Positions 31,672 through 45,098 of a stretch of DNA of 64,000 nucleotides are shown piece after piece. The translations under genes were made by a program, and so were the position numbers. Under the pieces are notes generated by a model. That model was not told the origin of the DNA and searched no databases. It saw only the letters and a list, made by a program, of their open reading frames with translations. How positions within the stretch are numbered: position 1 is the first letter of the stretch; the number at the start of each line of letters is the position of its first letter. This DNA comes from Symsagittifera roscoffensis. Taxonomy: Eukaryota > Xenacoelomorpha > Acoela > Convolutidae. The stretch lies in contig NC_087062.1 of assembly GCF_963678635.1 (NCBI RefSeq), forward strand, positions 16,291,789 through 16,355,788, read 5' to 3'.

Positions 31672-34600
31672 ATGTGGAAAATAAAAAGAATGGCTATAAT
31701 CAGCATCGCGATTATGTTGACTATACTTTTGTTTACATACATATCGGCGCAGCAGGAAAAATATCGTCGGTTTTCGGCGCCAGATGACATCGGCGAGTTG
31801 TCGGAATCCAGTGCGTCCTTCGTGACGGAGTTTTGTAACCACACTTTGGCACCGGTTCCCACAAAACCCAAGGTTTGCATCTTTGACCCTCAAGAAGACA
31901 TGTACGTCTCAAAACACATCATGATGGGCCTCATATGGGATAAGAAAGGTCGGTTTCTACATATGATCTTTTGGTCTTTTATAATTTCAGGAGGAAAGTG
32001 AATCCATTGTGGATATATTTTTTATTTGTATTGCGCTTCCAACGCCGCTCTCTAGCAAGAACATCATGAACTCTATAATTTCAAAGATTAACCAACAAAC
32101 TTAGAATTGCTTCCACAGCTTAGATGCAAAAATTTTACACAAAAATGTTTCATATAGTTGGGAAAAGTAAACTCGGAATATAACGAAAGCACTTGTTGTG
32201 TAAATATATCACACAAAAAATGCTTGCGTTATATTCCGAGTTTACTTTTCCCAATTAAATGAAACATTTTTGTGTAAAATTTTTGTATTCAGGTTGAATC
32301 CAGTATATGCATAAAATCTAGCAGTCGATGTTGATAGTATTTCTATAGACCATTATTGAAAAATTTTTAAGCTGTCTGGAAGGTTTAAAGCCTGATCCCG
32401 AAATTAAAGATATCTTTCAGCTCTGTGGCAAATTTGGGATAAAATTGTACTGGTAGGAAGCGTAGGCGGCAAACTGATCCAGCTTATAACAGTGCTTTTG
32501 CTTAGATGATGATTAGATTAAGGCCTGCTTGGATACTCTTCTTTACTAGAACTTCCGGAATCGCACCCGAGCCCACTGATTATAAAATGATGGCTTGATC
32601 CGTTGCTCCCACTTGAGCGTATGTTGCCTTTGCTGAGGCTTGTGGCCTTTGAAAAGCAGCGGCTCTGAGTTTAATAACTATTATCACAGGCTTTTGTACT
32701 GCCCAAACTGTTACAACTAGAAATTTCTACCTAAAAATGATTGCCCCCACCGTTAAAACAATACCCAATGCCACTCTACGACTCAATGGCTAATCGTACA
32801 GTTACTATAAAATAACCAACTTCCAGCAGCTAATGCGAGCGCTGAAGTAACGTTCATGTTTTGAACAAGGCTCTGTGGTTTACCTCAGCAAAAAGCTGTA
32901 CTTTCTTGATAGTATATAATTTTGGCTACAGATACAGATAATTTGTTGATTTTTAACCAGATGTATTTCACGCGTGACATCACCACTTTGAACAACTCTC
33001 TTTTAGTATTCTGCTAAAGCGCTGTTTTGAGGCGCCAAATATTTGGTAATCGATTCTTTTTTTTCTCACTACTAAATTGTCTATTTTTTCATTCCGATAT
33101 TCTTTGTTGCAATTTTTGTCGTCTGAGTTTTCGTTCGTTTTACTTTCGAGCATTCAATTTAATTACTCTTCCACCTTAAAGCTAGGTTTTTGAACCGTTT
33201 TATGGTATGACGGTCAAGTTTCAAATTTTTGCCGATGATTTTTTTGGTACTTTGTCGTAGGTTGAGCCTCTGTTGGTTCAGTGTCTAAATGGCAAGCTCT
33301 GTCGGTTTCCTTTTGTTGGAGCACGTGTGTTTTACCCATTGACATATTAAGCTTCATTGCAAAGCTTTGTAGTAAAACTTTTCGAATTTTTTTTGATTAA
33401 TTTTCAAAAGTGGTTGAGGTTTTTTTGGTTGTCAAGCTTTCTTATGGCTCTTCACCTTTCAACAGAAAAAGTCAACAACGTAAATCTTTTCGATGATAAA
33501 TTTTAACTGAAATTCTACACAGGGGCGAAGTGGAGCTACGCATCATTTGCGATACAATGAAAACGAAAAACTACAACGAACTGAAATTGAGGCAAAAATA
33601 AATAATAATACAAAATAGTTGGAGAAGATCGAAAAACGTTTTTGGGAAAAACAAAAGTCACTTTCCGAAGAACTAAAAGAAACTCAACAAACAGCATTAA
33701 ATGAGCTTTTACTTTTTATCGAGCGGCTACCAAGCCGGTAATACGTGGATAGAGGTTTGTTGAGCCGGAAACAAAAATGCCATAAAATTTGATGCCATAA
33801 ATGCCATAAAAACAAGCTGAAAATGTTTTAAATAGTAATTCCTACTTGGTCTAGTAATTCTTATTTGCCTGGTGTTTTTTAGTCCAGCGATAATGCAGTT
33901 ACTTTTGCCCTCTGAGACTTGGAGGTCGAATTCCCGTCAGTCGTTGTGTTTTTTTAGGATGTATGAAAATGTAAACTTTGAGGAAAAACTTGAATTGCCG
34001 GACTTTCATCTGCTAATGATTTGGCGGTTCAAAAGCCACACTAATGAAAAGTCGTGCGGCGTCTAAAGTAGCGTGGCTTCTAAATGACAATAAACAAGCT
34101 GACAAAAGTACGGCAGTTCAAGTTTTTCTGATAAATTTTTAATTTCATGCATATTGAAAGCTGCGACCGTGACTCGAACCCCAAGCCTTAGAATGTAAAG
34201 GTAACCGCGTTACCTCTTAGATCAATATAGAATACGATATACATTTTTGCAACTTCGAACTTGAATTTTAAAAGTATTTTTTTTTTTCAACTTTGAACTT
34301 GAATTTTGAAAGAAATTTGAACGAATTGCGCAAATTTTTTTCCATGAAGTTTTTTGATCATGAAAAGGCTTGTTTTTAGTTTTTTAAATGTTCGTCACTT
34401 TTTCTGCATGTCCTGCAGTTATTCTTTACCTGTATTGGAATTTTCGCAAAGCCGTGCTTCGTCTCATTAACACTAGCTTTTGTCTCCAAGATGGATATGA
34501 GAGGCGGCGGAGTGTTTAAGAAACTAATCAGTTGAGGTTGAAAAATTGTAACTTTTTTGTAGTTTGATTTTTTCCGATGACTTTTTGCCTCGACAGACTT

Positions 34601-36593
34601 TTTAACTTACAACTTGTTTTTTTTTTAAATTTGAGTTTAGGTCCTGGGTGGCCTTCTCATTGAGTAATTTTGGGATAGGGTACAACACCTGTTTGTCACA
34701 CTATGTATTTTCGGCCGGATAGGTTCGTGCAACTCCTTAGTCTAATACCAATCCCATTCTTACTCTTATAACTTATATTTCCTAGGCTCAATAGATCTAG
34801 TATATACTGGTTTTATCGCGAAGTTAGAGGAGAGAAGAAAAAAACTGATTTCAATCTTTATTATTAATTCTCTGAACCACTAGGGTTTCAGTTTTACAAA
34901 TCAAGAGTAAGGTTTAGTTATGGATCATAACTGATTAGTAATAAATACTTTACAGGGAAATAAAATATAAAAAATAACTAGTTTCAAACTGGTTCTAAAT
35001 TGCAGCACTTTACCAGATTGTCCTATTTTTGTATGTAAATCACATTAATTTTTGAAAAGCAAAATTGTGAGAAACTGAACTTTGCTATTAAAAATAAAAC
35101 GAGCTATCGAATAAACTAGCTTTTGTTTCAGGTGTTGCCACAGTGCTGACTCATTTAATCCAACTGCAGAGTGCTGGACTTGATCCGGTGCTATTGGATC
35201 TCGGAGCCAACATCGGAACCTTTTCCATACCGTCCATTAGCTACGGTACGTAAACAGATAGTATCAAAGCAGATAGTAAAGCAGATAGTATCAAAACGAA
35301 ATGCAAAATTGTTTTGATTTCAAAAAGAACTTAAATACTATTGGATGAACTCTGACAAAAGATTTTGAAAATTTATAACTCTTGTGCTTCTTATGCCAGT
35401 CATATCATTCTGACAAAAGTTGTAATAATAGTAATATTTCAAAAATGGTTAATCTTTTTTATATCCAATTATTGAAAGTTTAACCTGCATATATTTTCAA
35501 TATGATGATTATTAGTTGGAAATTTTTCAGGTGTTAGAACAGTTGCAGTTGAGCCATTGAATTCGGCAATGAAACGTCTGGCAACTTCAGTGAGTATGAA
35601 TAAATTCCACCCCTCACTGTTCTCTTTGCATCGGAAGGCAGTCTCGGACAGACGGGGTTGTGTGATGTCCCGCACAGACCCACTCAACAAGGGGGGCTCA
35701 GAAGTGGATCACGTGACATGCGATGAAAACACTGAGCAGAAGAGAGATGTCACAAAAGCAGTAACCGTCGACGATCTTGTTACTCATCTGCCAATTAAAA
35801 AACTAAACGTAAGCTCATTTTCGAGAATGTTTTAATCCAATCTGGGTGAGAGAAAGCATAAGCATATTGCACTGAGCAGTTATTCATCTTTCAAAGATTA
35901 AGAGTTCAGTTGATAACATGGAGGCCTTAGTTGCCGATTGTACTTTAGAATTAACATCGACAGTCGTAAAATTTGCATCGGAAGCTTTACACCGCGTGAT
36001 TAATAAACCCTTTTCCTGATCCGAGCTGTTTGATTTATACAGTCTACAATCCTATAAATCTAAGGGAGAGAAAGCACTAAGAAACTTCTTGCTTTTTTAT
36101 TTTTTCCTGTCATTTTGCGCACAAATGAGATTGTGTCGAAGGATGGGATGTTTTCAAATCTTGCATAAAGAACAAAATAAATTGTTATTAAAAAAAGAGC
36201 TCTAACCTTTCACGACAAATTTTGATTAATTTCGGTAATTCTGTGTAGGTTGTGATCAAAATGGACATACAAGGTTTCGAGCCGCTTGCTCTCAAAGGCG
36301 CCTCAAACCTCTTCAAAACACACAATGTAACTCTAATTTACATGGAATGGTCCGAGCTGAAAGGAGCTTTAGTCACCAATGTAAAAGCGACGCCCTACAC
36401 AGACACGATTGAACAAGTGATGAACAGACTGGTTAATCACATGGAGTTTTCTGTGTTCTCGAAAGAACTGGGATCTCAGTTATATTGGGAGGACAGATTA
36501 CACTGGAGTGATAATATATTCCTGGTGCAAAAAGGAATGGAGAAACTGTTCAGAATCACAGATCAGATACCAAGTCCACTAAAAGTGGCTTGA
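31672..36593 (+). CDS. FkbM-type methyltransferase with N-terminal membrane anchor, four exons
   Basis: Exons are 31672-31948, 35132-35245, 35531-35808 and 36249-36593, with GT-AG introns in matching phases (1, 1, 0), giving 337 aa. Residues about 7-26 (MAIISIAIMLTILLFTYISA) are hydrophobic after a short basic start, predicting a type II membrane anchor and a lumenal or extracellular catalytic domain. Exon 2 encodes the SAM-binding motif LLDLGANIGTFSIPS, exon 3 begins with the acidic-loop segment VAVEPLNSAM, and exon 4 has IKMDIQGFEPLALKGA, the signature of the FkbM (Methyltransf_21) family, then LIYMEWSE. The family transfers a methyl group from SAM, usually to oxygen; the substrate here is unknown. 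The upstream TTG at 31663 is not needed, as 31672 is the first ATG. Intron 1 is 3.2 kb and holds a hairpin. Exons 2-4 are duplicated downstream. Confidence 0.88.
32127..32285. repeat. Near-perfect 159-bp hairpin in intron 1 of the FkbM gene
   Basis: Two arms of about 65-70 nt (left ...GGGAAAAGTAAACTCGGAAT, right ATTCCGAGTTTACTTTTCCC...) pair around about 32206. It lies just outside the duplicated unit, which starts near 32391, and is not found in the second copy. It is probably a MITE-like insertion. Confidence 0.85.
34140..34225 (-). repeat. tRNA-derived SINE-like sequence
   Basis: On the minus strand the sequence contains GGGGTTCGAGTCACGG, a match to the pol III B box, preceded by a weak A-box-like GATCTAAGAGGTAACGCGG. 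The T-stem does not pair well, so it is not a functional tRNA gene but looks tRNA-derived. It is not present at the matching place in the second duplicated unit. Confidence 0.4.
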
Positions 36594-39500
36594 ACACCAA
36601 AAAGCATATATGTTTTGTTGTCGATGAGTGACTGATCGTTTTTATTATTATAAGTAATTATTTCTAACTTGAAGAGATGCAGTTTGGGAAATCTGAAATT
36701 GTTTTTCATAATTTCGGTTTTTTTTGTATTTCGCCTGCTTGTAATTTTTATATATCAATTTCATTAAATAATGAAAGTTTTGAAACTGAAAAAAAAACTG
36801 ATTGTTCCAGGGCAAAGCCCGAATGGTCCGACTGCCATTTAACTAGTCTCGAATAATTTTGATTTAAAAAACATTGAATTAAGTTTTTGATTTTTGATTG
36901 TTTTATTCTCCCCAACAGCCAGTATCAAATAGTAATTGTTACAGTTTGAGCCGTATGGGGAATTGTTTTGACCTACTAGCGCGCCTCAAATCAAATCGTC
37001 TTCGAGTGCTAAATAGTTCGCTACGCTTAAACACTTTTCGAATCCGCTTTCATCATTATAGAAACATTTCAGTTTTCAAACATTGAATTTTTATCAAAAT
37101 TGATCTCAGGTTAATTATCTTTTTAAAATTAAACCGAGCGATTAGGTAGCTTCATTGGGCTATTAAAACTTTTTGTTGATAACTATTTGTTTCGAATGCC
37201 AAAAAATTTTGGGAGTGTTTTGAAAAATGTTTCAAAAGAAGTCAATGTTACACATCTAATCTAAAAAAAAAACAAGTTTTCAAACTGAAAATATGGAACA
37301 GGGTTTTTTATTACTCTTGGATAAGCAAGTGTTCTGCAATCGGGTGTTAGATTTTTAACTAACTTAACAAATAATTTTGTACACAGGATTAGTTCTCCAA
37401 TTTCTAGATCTCCATTTCTACTCAATTTCTACGTTTAACAGTTAGAATTAACAGCTATAGTTGAACAGCTTGTCTAGAGCCACTGAAGCGATAGTGGTTC
37501 TACATCTTAAAAAATTTCCAGACATAAATTGATTTTTTGTCGGCATCAATGATTTAGTTCCCATTTTGTCGGCTTAATTGCAGGGTCTTTTTTAAATTTT
37601 TTTTTTCGTAGATGCTTAAATTATTTTTTCTTTTTCAGTGGTTAAATTTAGTTGATATTTCTTGGTGTTTTAGGCAAGCAAAAACTTCCTGTAATTTAAG
37701 GTGAAATTGCTCCAAACTTTCAGTTTTTTCGCATGCATGGTTTCTGATTTATTTTATTGGATTTATAACTGCGTGGAGTTTGTTCAAGTTTTGATTTGTT
37801 TGCCGTATTTTAGGTCTGAGCAATTTTGATTAATTCGATTCAAGTTGATAGCATAGTGTTTTGATTTGATGTCAAAATTTTTTCAGAAAAAAAATCGTGA
37901 ATTTGCTCTTTTGACTTGACTATTTTTTCTACGATCCTATCGCACGAGATTCAAGAGCGTGTTTTTGTCTGGCTGAAGTTTTTGAAAATAAATAAATTTA
38001 TGTCTTTTCTTTATAAAATTTCCCTTACTGATGTCTTTTTTATTATCTTCTTTTTTTGTGATGAAGCTCTCATAACGTTAAGTATCAGCTTCATACTTGA
38101 TAAGTATGATGTAATTGGGTTATTTCAAACAGCGCTGAGAGTGTTTCAGATTTCTGCAAGTTGTTTATTGTGAAATTTGATTGGAACTTATGCTTTAATT
38201 TTTGTGTAATTTTTTTCCATGTTTTTTCTTCATTTTTATCATAGCTTTTAGCAAATAACGGAAAGTGGTTTTTTCTAATGCTCAATTGCTTTTGTAGGAT
38301 CTGCAGGTTGTTTGGGTGCAAGCTCTTAAACAAAAATTTTGTCAGTAATTTTTGGAACTATTTGATCTCGATATTTTGATTTACATATTTTCTGACCGGT
38401 TCTATCGATTGGTTCTGAGAAAGAAATGAGTAGAGCTGATGTATCCCGAATCTTCTTTATGTTGTAGATGATTGATTTTTATAACAATTGCATAAAAAAT
38501 CTATACTTTTTAGCCTTTGTTTTCTCAAACAGAATTTCTTTACCTTTTCAATTTTCATTTGAGGCATGTTATCTTTTGATTTTGGGCTTATTTTTGTATC
38601 ACAAGTAGTCCGAAACTCAGCTTCGCGTCTGTGTTTCAACTGTTTAACGCTAAACACTAGCAGCATTGTCTAGGAGTCAAGCCGCGGCGATAGGTGTATT
38701 AGGCGCTTGGTCTCTTCAATGCAGCACCGGATCATTTTAAGCATTTTGAAGATTTCACAATGAGCAATGATTTTTTTTGAAGTTTCCTATGAATGCTTTT
38801 TAATATTTCATAGGTGTAAAACTGTTATGGTGGAAAATGGCAAAGAGGTTTGGTTTCGATAAAGCGTTGAGTGATATTGCTTTGAATTTCGTTTCTGGTG
38901 TTCGCAATCAGGTAGATTAGAAAGATGTTTCTCAACGACGGGAATAAGTTATGGAAAATGAGAACCAAGAAGTGGAGGCTAAAAGCTGCGGAAAATTTAC
39001 ATGTTGTTATCGCGAACTAGAAAAACAATAAAACAAGTTTTAAATAAAAAACGCAGTTTAATTGCAGTAACATGCAGTGAGTTTGAAACATTTCTGGAGT
39101 CTCTAATCTTTAGCGTTCAGTTCAAAAAGGGTGCTTAGGTACTCTTTTGACTCAGAAGGTAACTAAGTCCCCTTTTTAAACTGAATACCAAACATCAGAT
39201 ATTCCAGGGTTGTTTCAAACTTGTTGCGTTTTTTCTGCGAAGTAATTTTTGATAAACTTCAATCAACGCTGGAGACAACGTTTTTTGATATAAGATTTCT
39301 CATTTTAAGCATTTTTGAGAAGGATTGGAGCGCGTTTCCGAAAAGTTCTTTCACAATGTTGCTGACATTAACGATAACACCCTACTTTTTTGAGCACTTC
39401 CAAGACTCTATTAATACCCTTGCTGGCCAAGATTTTCTGAATCACGAATGAATTATGAGAAATTGTGCCAAAACTATGTTTTAGTGTTTTTTGAAAGAAA

Positions 39501-40384
39501 ATTTTAATTAAAAAAGGTGAGCGTTGATTGCACCTCATCAAATTTAGTAATTTTGTCACTGCAAACTTTTTATTAATAATTATTGGTCCGTTAGCCCTAA
39601 ATGGATCAAAACGATACCGAAGAAGAACCATTTTAGAAAGGGATGATATGGAATAGTCGGAGAATAATGCTCCTGTGGTTGGGCTCGCTGTTAAAATTTG
39701 AGATTATAACGAAAATAATTTGAACTGCTCCATTTGTTGAGTTAAATTGCGGTGATGGGGCATCAAACTATTTGCTTATAAATGCAAATGTAATCCATGC
39801 CCCAAACAATATATTACCAAAAAGAATGAAGCATAATTGTTTTGGTTTGGGGATTTTTGAACCCTAAAAATTCTTTTTTCACTTCTCTTTTTTTGTTTCA
39901 GTCGCAATTTTTGCAACTTTTTGAAAAAATTCAACAGTTCATGCAATTTTTCTTTTGTTCAGATGCAAAGTTTTTCCAACCGAACTTGCGTGCTTTTGTA
40001 TTGGTATAACTAATAAGTTTGGAAAATTAATGGAATGAGTTTATCCGCTATTTTTGCCTAGTGCTTAGAAGACAGTAAAGGGATATTGCGCAGTAGTGAA
40101 GAATTTAGGCTCTATCGCTGTCAATCGTTGGCAGCTAATTTTTAACTTTTTGAAGCTTTTAGATTATTTTCAATCTGAAGCTTTTTTAGCATATGTTTGC
40201 GAAAAACAGTTTTGCATTTTTGTTGAATCAACTTAGTTTTAATAGAAAAAACTGGATCAATGGGTAGTTTTTCTTTTGTTCAACCTAATAAATAAATTCA
40301 TCTGTGAACGTAAAAGTAATTCACGCTTTTCGCGCAATTTGCGTTTTTGTTTAACGTTTTATTGTTAATTGAACATAATATTAA
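36594..40384. other. 3' flank of the FkbM gene, repeat-bearing
   Basis: No intact gene is present. Near 36797-36835 there is a fragment with the foldback-family motif (CCAGGGCAAAGCCCGAATGGTC). At about 39085-39225 an imperfect inverted repeat is centred near 39150 and is also present in the second unit (47890-48045). The minus strand has several open A-rich segments (for example 38091-38333, 38457-38666 and 39368-39631) that resemble decayed coding sequence and have counterparts near 46983-47387 and 48114-48377. Confidence 0.5.
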
Positions 40385-40835
40385 ACCAAAAAGGTCTGAG
40401 GTTCTAGTTTCTTTTTCAATTAAAGGAACACAAATGAAACCCAACTAACAGCGTAAACCAAACAAAAAAAAAAGGAAATTATTACACTTGCGAGAGCAAC
40501 TGCCTTGTAATGGAGAATTATAATTTTTTCAGGTGAACAAACGTGTAAAAAAATGCACTTGCTCTGTTATTGAACTTCAACAACTGTCATGATCATTCCC
40601 GTTTTTGTTGTTGAGGTAATATGGTTGCTTTCGCGCTTTAAGGTCTGGGGTTCAAATCTTGCTTAACACTTTTTTTTTTTCAATATTTATCAAATTGAAA
40701 ACTGTTCGGAACTTTCTTATGAGTGATTTCTCAGTTTAGTTACCACATCACGATTTTTTTGCTGGTACAATTTTGATTGAAGTTTCAAGTGACATTGACT
40801 CCTGCGATTTGTAAATTTAACAACCCTTACTTAGC
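40385..40835 (+). repeat. SINE-like insertion present only in the first unit
   Basis: This segment of about 450 bp is missing from the second duplicated unit, where sequence matching 40384 joins directly to sequence matching about 40836 near 49200. It contains a tRNA-like block at about 40600-40680 with a B-box match (GGGGTTCAAATCTTGC) followed by a T-run. An insertion after the duplication is the simplest reading. Confidence 0.5.
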
Positions 40836-42247
40836 ATATTTTCCTTTTTCCAATTTTGGTTGTGGTCCGAAAGTTCTAAGTTTCGAAATTCAACCACTCA
40901 ATTTTTTTTTCTGAGAACAATTTTTTCTCACCATTTTTTTTGCTTTTGGTTCACTGGTTGTCTACTCACGTTTTTTGGCTTGATGTCCAATCGTTGATTA
41001 CTGAAAGCCTGTTCAATGCTCGTGGTTTTTTTTTCTGCTATTTTTTTCAAATTGATTTATTAATTTTTTCTTACCAAAAATTTTAACTTTTCAACTCTTT
41101 CAGCCCGAAATTAAAGATATCTTTCAGCTGTGATTTTTTATCGCAAAATTGTGTCTGTTCAATTTGAAAATTGCGAATTTGGGATGAGTTCGTATTTTCT
41201 CGAAGCTACGGCAGATGAGTATAAGTGCTTTTGCTTAGAGGATGGTTAAGGCCGACTTGGATACTCCTGTTTGCTAGGATTTCTATTAATATCCGGAATC
41301 GAACCGAGCTCCGTTGCTCCTCACTTGATCCATTGCTCCTCACTTCAGCGTATGTTGCCACTGCTGCGGCTGGTGGCCTTTAAAACGCAGCGACCTGAGT
41401 TCAAATACCATTATCACAGACTTTTGTACTGCCCAAGCTGTAACGACTAGAAACTTCTACCTATAAATGATTGCGCACCGTTAAAAGAATACCCATTGAC
41501 ACTCTTCGACTCAATGTCTAATACTACAATAACTATAAAACAATCAACCTCTAACAGCTAATGCGAGCGCAGAAGTAACTTTTATGCTTGAACAAGACTC
41601 TTTGGTTTAGCTCGGCGAAAAGCTGTACTTTCTTGTTAGTTCATAATTTTGCCAGATGTATTTCACGTATGATAGCAAGTTTTTTGTATTCGGAAACTAA
41701 AAATTATCTATTTAACAATTTTATTCAAAAATTTGAATGAAATTGTTCCTGCTTTTAGTTGAAATGTGACTACACTTCGAACAGCGCTTTTAGTACTGCA
41801 GTAAAACCCTGTTTTGAGGTGCCGAAGATTTGGGGTTCGATTCTTTTTTTCTCACTATTTGTATGAAAGTGTCTTTTGTTTTTCATTTTGGTAGTCTTTT
41901 TTGCAGTTTTTGTCGTTTGTCTTACTTTCCAGCATTCAATATAATTACTCTTATACCTCAAACTTAGGTTTTTGAGCCATTTTATCGTTTGACGGTCAAA
42001 CTTCGATTTTTTAACTATGATTTTTTGGCTATTTTTTTTTGAACTGAGCCTCTGTTGGTTCAGTTTCCAGTTGGCAAACTTCTGTCGTTAGTTTCCATTT
42101 GTTGGAGCGCTTGTGTTTATGCATTAACGTATTAAGCAGCATTTCAAGGCTTTGAAGTGAAACTAGTTCTTCAAATTTTTCTGATTAATTTTCAAAAGTG
42201 ATTGAGGCTTATTGATTGTCCAGTAGGCCTCGGAGCGGTTAATTTTT

Positions 42248-42300
42248 TCTTAACCGGTTAACCGATTTCAAATTAACCGGTTAACCGGTTAATTATTAAG
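42248..42300. repeat. AACCGGTT palindromic repeats
   Basis: Four to five copies of the palindrome TTAACCGGTTAACC or close variants are clustered here, within a segment unique to the second unit. It looks like a short simple-repeat or transposon-derived cluster. Confidence 0.7.
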
Positions 42301-43659
42301 AAAACTTGGTGCGGAAGTTGCAGCGGTCGGGTCAGACAAGTTGTGTACCTACAAATATTTGGGTTTAAAATAGCCATGAAATTACATAAAAATTCATATT
42401 ATGCGATTAACTAACCTTGCTCGCATGAATAGTTCGAGAAGATCGAAGAAAATTTTTTCGGAAAAACAAAAGTCAGCTTCTGAAGAACTGGAAAAACTCA
42501 GCTACCAGCATTAAATAAGCTTGTAGTTTTTACCGAGTGGCTACGAAACCGGGAATAGACGCTCGTTCAACCGAAAACAGAAAAATACCATAAAATTTGA
42601 TGCCATAAGTGCCATAAAAATAAACCGAAAATGTTTTAGATAGTAATTCCTACGTGGTCTAGTAATTTTTACTTGACTGGTATTTTTTAGTTAGGGGATA
42701 GTGCGGTTGCTTTTGCACTCTAAGACTTGGAATTCGAATTTTTGTGTGGCGTTTTTAGTATGTATGAAAATGTAAACTTTCCGGAAAAACTTGAATTGCC
42801 GGACTTTCATCTGCTAGTGTTTTGCCGGTTCAAAAGCCACACTATGGATTTTTACAATAAAAAATTCTTTCAACTCATGAAAAATTCGTCGTGTGGCTTC
42901 TAAATGACAATAAATAAGCTGACAAAAGTCCGGCAGTTCAAGTTTTTCCGATACATTTTTAATCGTGCTTCGTTTCATTAGCACAAGCTTTTGTCTGCAA
43001 GATGGATATGAGAGGCGGCGGAGTGTTTAAGAAACTAATCAGTTGAGATTTAAAAATTGTAAGTTTTTTGTAGTATAATATTTTCCAACTTTTTCGCCTC
43101 TATTGACTTTTTAAGTTACAAATTGTTTTTTTTCTAATTTGAGTTTAGGTCCTGGGTGGCCTTCTCATAGAGTAATTTTGGGATTGGGTACAACACCTGT
43201 TTGTCACGCTTTGTATTTTTGGCCGGATAGGTTCGTGCAACTCCTTAGTCTAATACCAATCCCATTCCTTCTCTTATATCTTATATTTCCTAGTCTCAAT
43301 AGATCTAGTATATTCTGATTTTTTCGCGAAGTTAGAGGAGAGAAAAAAGCAACTGATTTCAATCTTTATTATTAATTCTCTGAACCACTAGGGTTTCAGG
43401 CTTACAAATCAAGAGTAGGATTTAGTTATGACTCATGATTGGTTAGTAATAAATATTTTACAGGGAAAAAATATAAATAAAATAACTAGTTTCAAACTGG
43501 TTCTAAGTTGCTCGTGAAACTTACAAAAAAAGCAGCACTTTACCAGATTGTCCTATTTTTATATGCAAATCTCATTAATTTTTGAAAAGCAAAATTGTGA
43601 GACTGAATTTTGCTATTAAGAATAAAACGAGCTATCGAATAAACTAGCTTTTGTTTCAG

Positions 43660-45098
43660 GTGTTGCCACAGTTCTGACTCATTTAATCCAACTGCAGAGT
43701 GCTGGACTTGATCCGGTGCTATTGGATCTCGGAGCCAACATCGGAACCTTCTCCATACCGTCCATTAGCTACGGTATGTAAACTTATAATAGTCAAGCAA
43801 GTAAATTCAAAACGAAATGCAAAATTGTTTTGATTTCAAAAAGTACTTAAATATTATTGGATAAACTCCTTAATTGGACAAAAGATTTTTAAAATTTATA
43901 ACTCGTGTGCTTTTTACCCCAGTCATATCATACTGACAAAAATTGTAATAATAGAAATATTTCAAAAATGGTTAATCTTTCTTTTCTATATCCTATTATT
44001 GTAAGTTTAACTTGCATATATTTTCAATAAAATGATGATTATTAGTTGAAAGTTTTTCAGGTGTTAGAACAGTTGCAGTTGAGCCATTGAATTCGGCAAT
44101 GAAACGTCTGGCAACTTCAGTGTGTTCTCTTTGCATCGGAAGGCAGTCTCGGACAGACGGGGTTGTGTGATGTCCCGCACAGACCCACTCAACAAGGGGG
44201 GCTCAGAATTGGATCACGTGACATGCGATGAAAACACTGAGCAGAAGAGAGATGTCACAAAAGCAGTAACCGTCGACGATCTTGTTACTCATCTGCCAAT
44301 TAAAAAACTAAACGTAAGCTCATTTTCGAGAATGTTTTAATCCGATCTGGGTGAGAGAAAATATAAGCATATTGCCCTGAGCAGTTATTTATCTTTCAAA
44401 GATTAAGAGTTCAGTTGATAACATGGAAGCCTTAGTTGCCGGTTGCACTTTAGAATTAACATCGACAGTCGTAAATTTTGCATCGGAAGCTTTACACGGC
44501 GTGATTAATAAACCCTTTCCCTGATCCGAGCTGTTTGATTAATACAGTTCGACAATCCTATAAATCTAAGGGAGAGAACGCACTAAGAAACCTCTTGCTT
44601 CTTTATTTTTTCCTGTCATTTTGCGCACAAATGAGATTGTGTCGAAGGATGGGATGTTTTCAAATCTTGCATAAAGAACAAAATAAATTGTTATTAAAAA
44701 AGAGCTTTAGCCTTTCACGACAAATTTTGATTAGTTTCGGTAGTTCTGTGTAGGTTGTGATCAAAATGGACATACAAGGTTTCGAGCCGCTTGCTCTCAA
44801 AGGCGCCTCAAACCTCTTCAAAACACACAATGTAACTCTAATTTACATGGAATGGTCCGAGCTGAAAGGAGCTTTAGTCACCAATGTAAAAGCGACGCCC
44901 TACACAGACACGGTTGAACAAGTGATGAGCAGACTGGTTAATCACATGGAGTTTTCTGTGTTCTCGAAAGAACTAGGATCTCAGTTATATTGGGAGGACA
45001 GATTACACTGGAGTGATAATATATTCCTGGTTCAAAAAGGAATGGAGAAAGTGTTCAGAATCACAGATCAGATACCAAGTCCACTAAAAGTGGCTTGA
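43660..45098 (+). pseudogene. FkbM methyltransferase second copy, exon 1 missing and exon 3 frameshifted
   Basis: The copies of exons 2, 3 and 4 are at 43660-43773, 44061-44313 and 44754-45098, with all GT-AG splice sites preserved. Exon 3 is 253 bp against 278 bp in the intact gene: a 25-bp deletion after ...GCAACTTCAGTG shifts the frame and leads to a TGA about 17 codons on. The exon with the membrane anchor and start codon is absent because the duplication began in intron 1. Outside the deletion the exons differ from the intact gene at only a few positions (for example I to V, N to S and L to V in exon 4), much less than the introns. It is most likely a pseudogene; a chimeric transcript using exon 1 of the upstream gene is possible but would still meet the frameshift. 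Confidence 0.85.

Larger units (their letters stand above)
32391..41102. repeat. Tandem duplication 1, first unit (about 8.7 kb)
   Basis: This block and 41103-49460 align over most of their length. It begins in intron 1 of the FkbM gene at a shared CCCGAAATTAAAGATATCTT (also near 41104), includes exons 2-4, and ends in sequence that also ends the second unit near 49460. The exons are nearly identical between units while introns and flanks have diverged with many indels. Confidence 0.85.

Noticed and set aside
43660-45098. The second FkbM copy as a working gene
   Set aside because: It has no start exon and has a frameshifting 25-bp deletion in exon 3.
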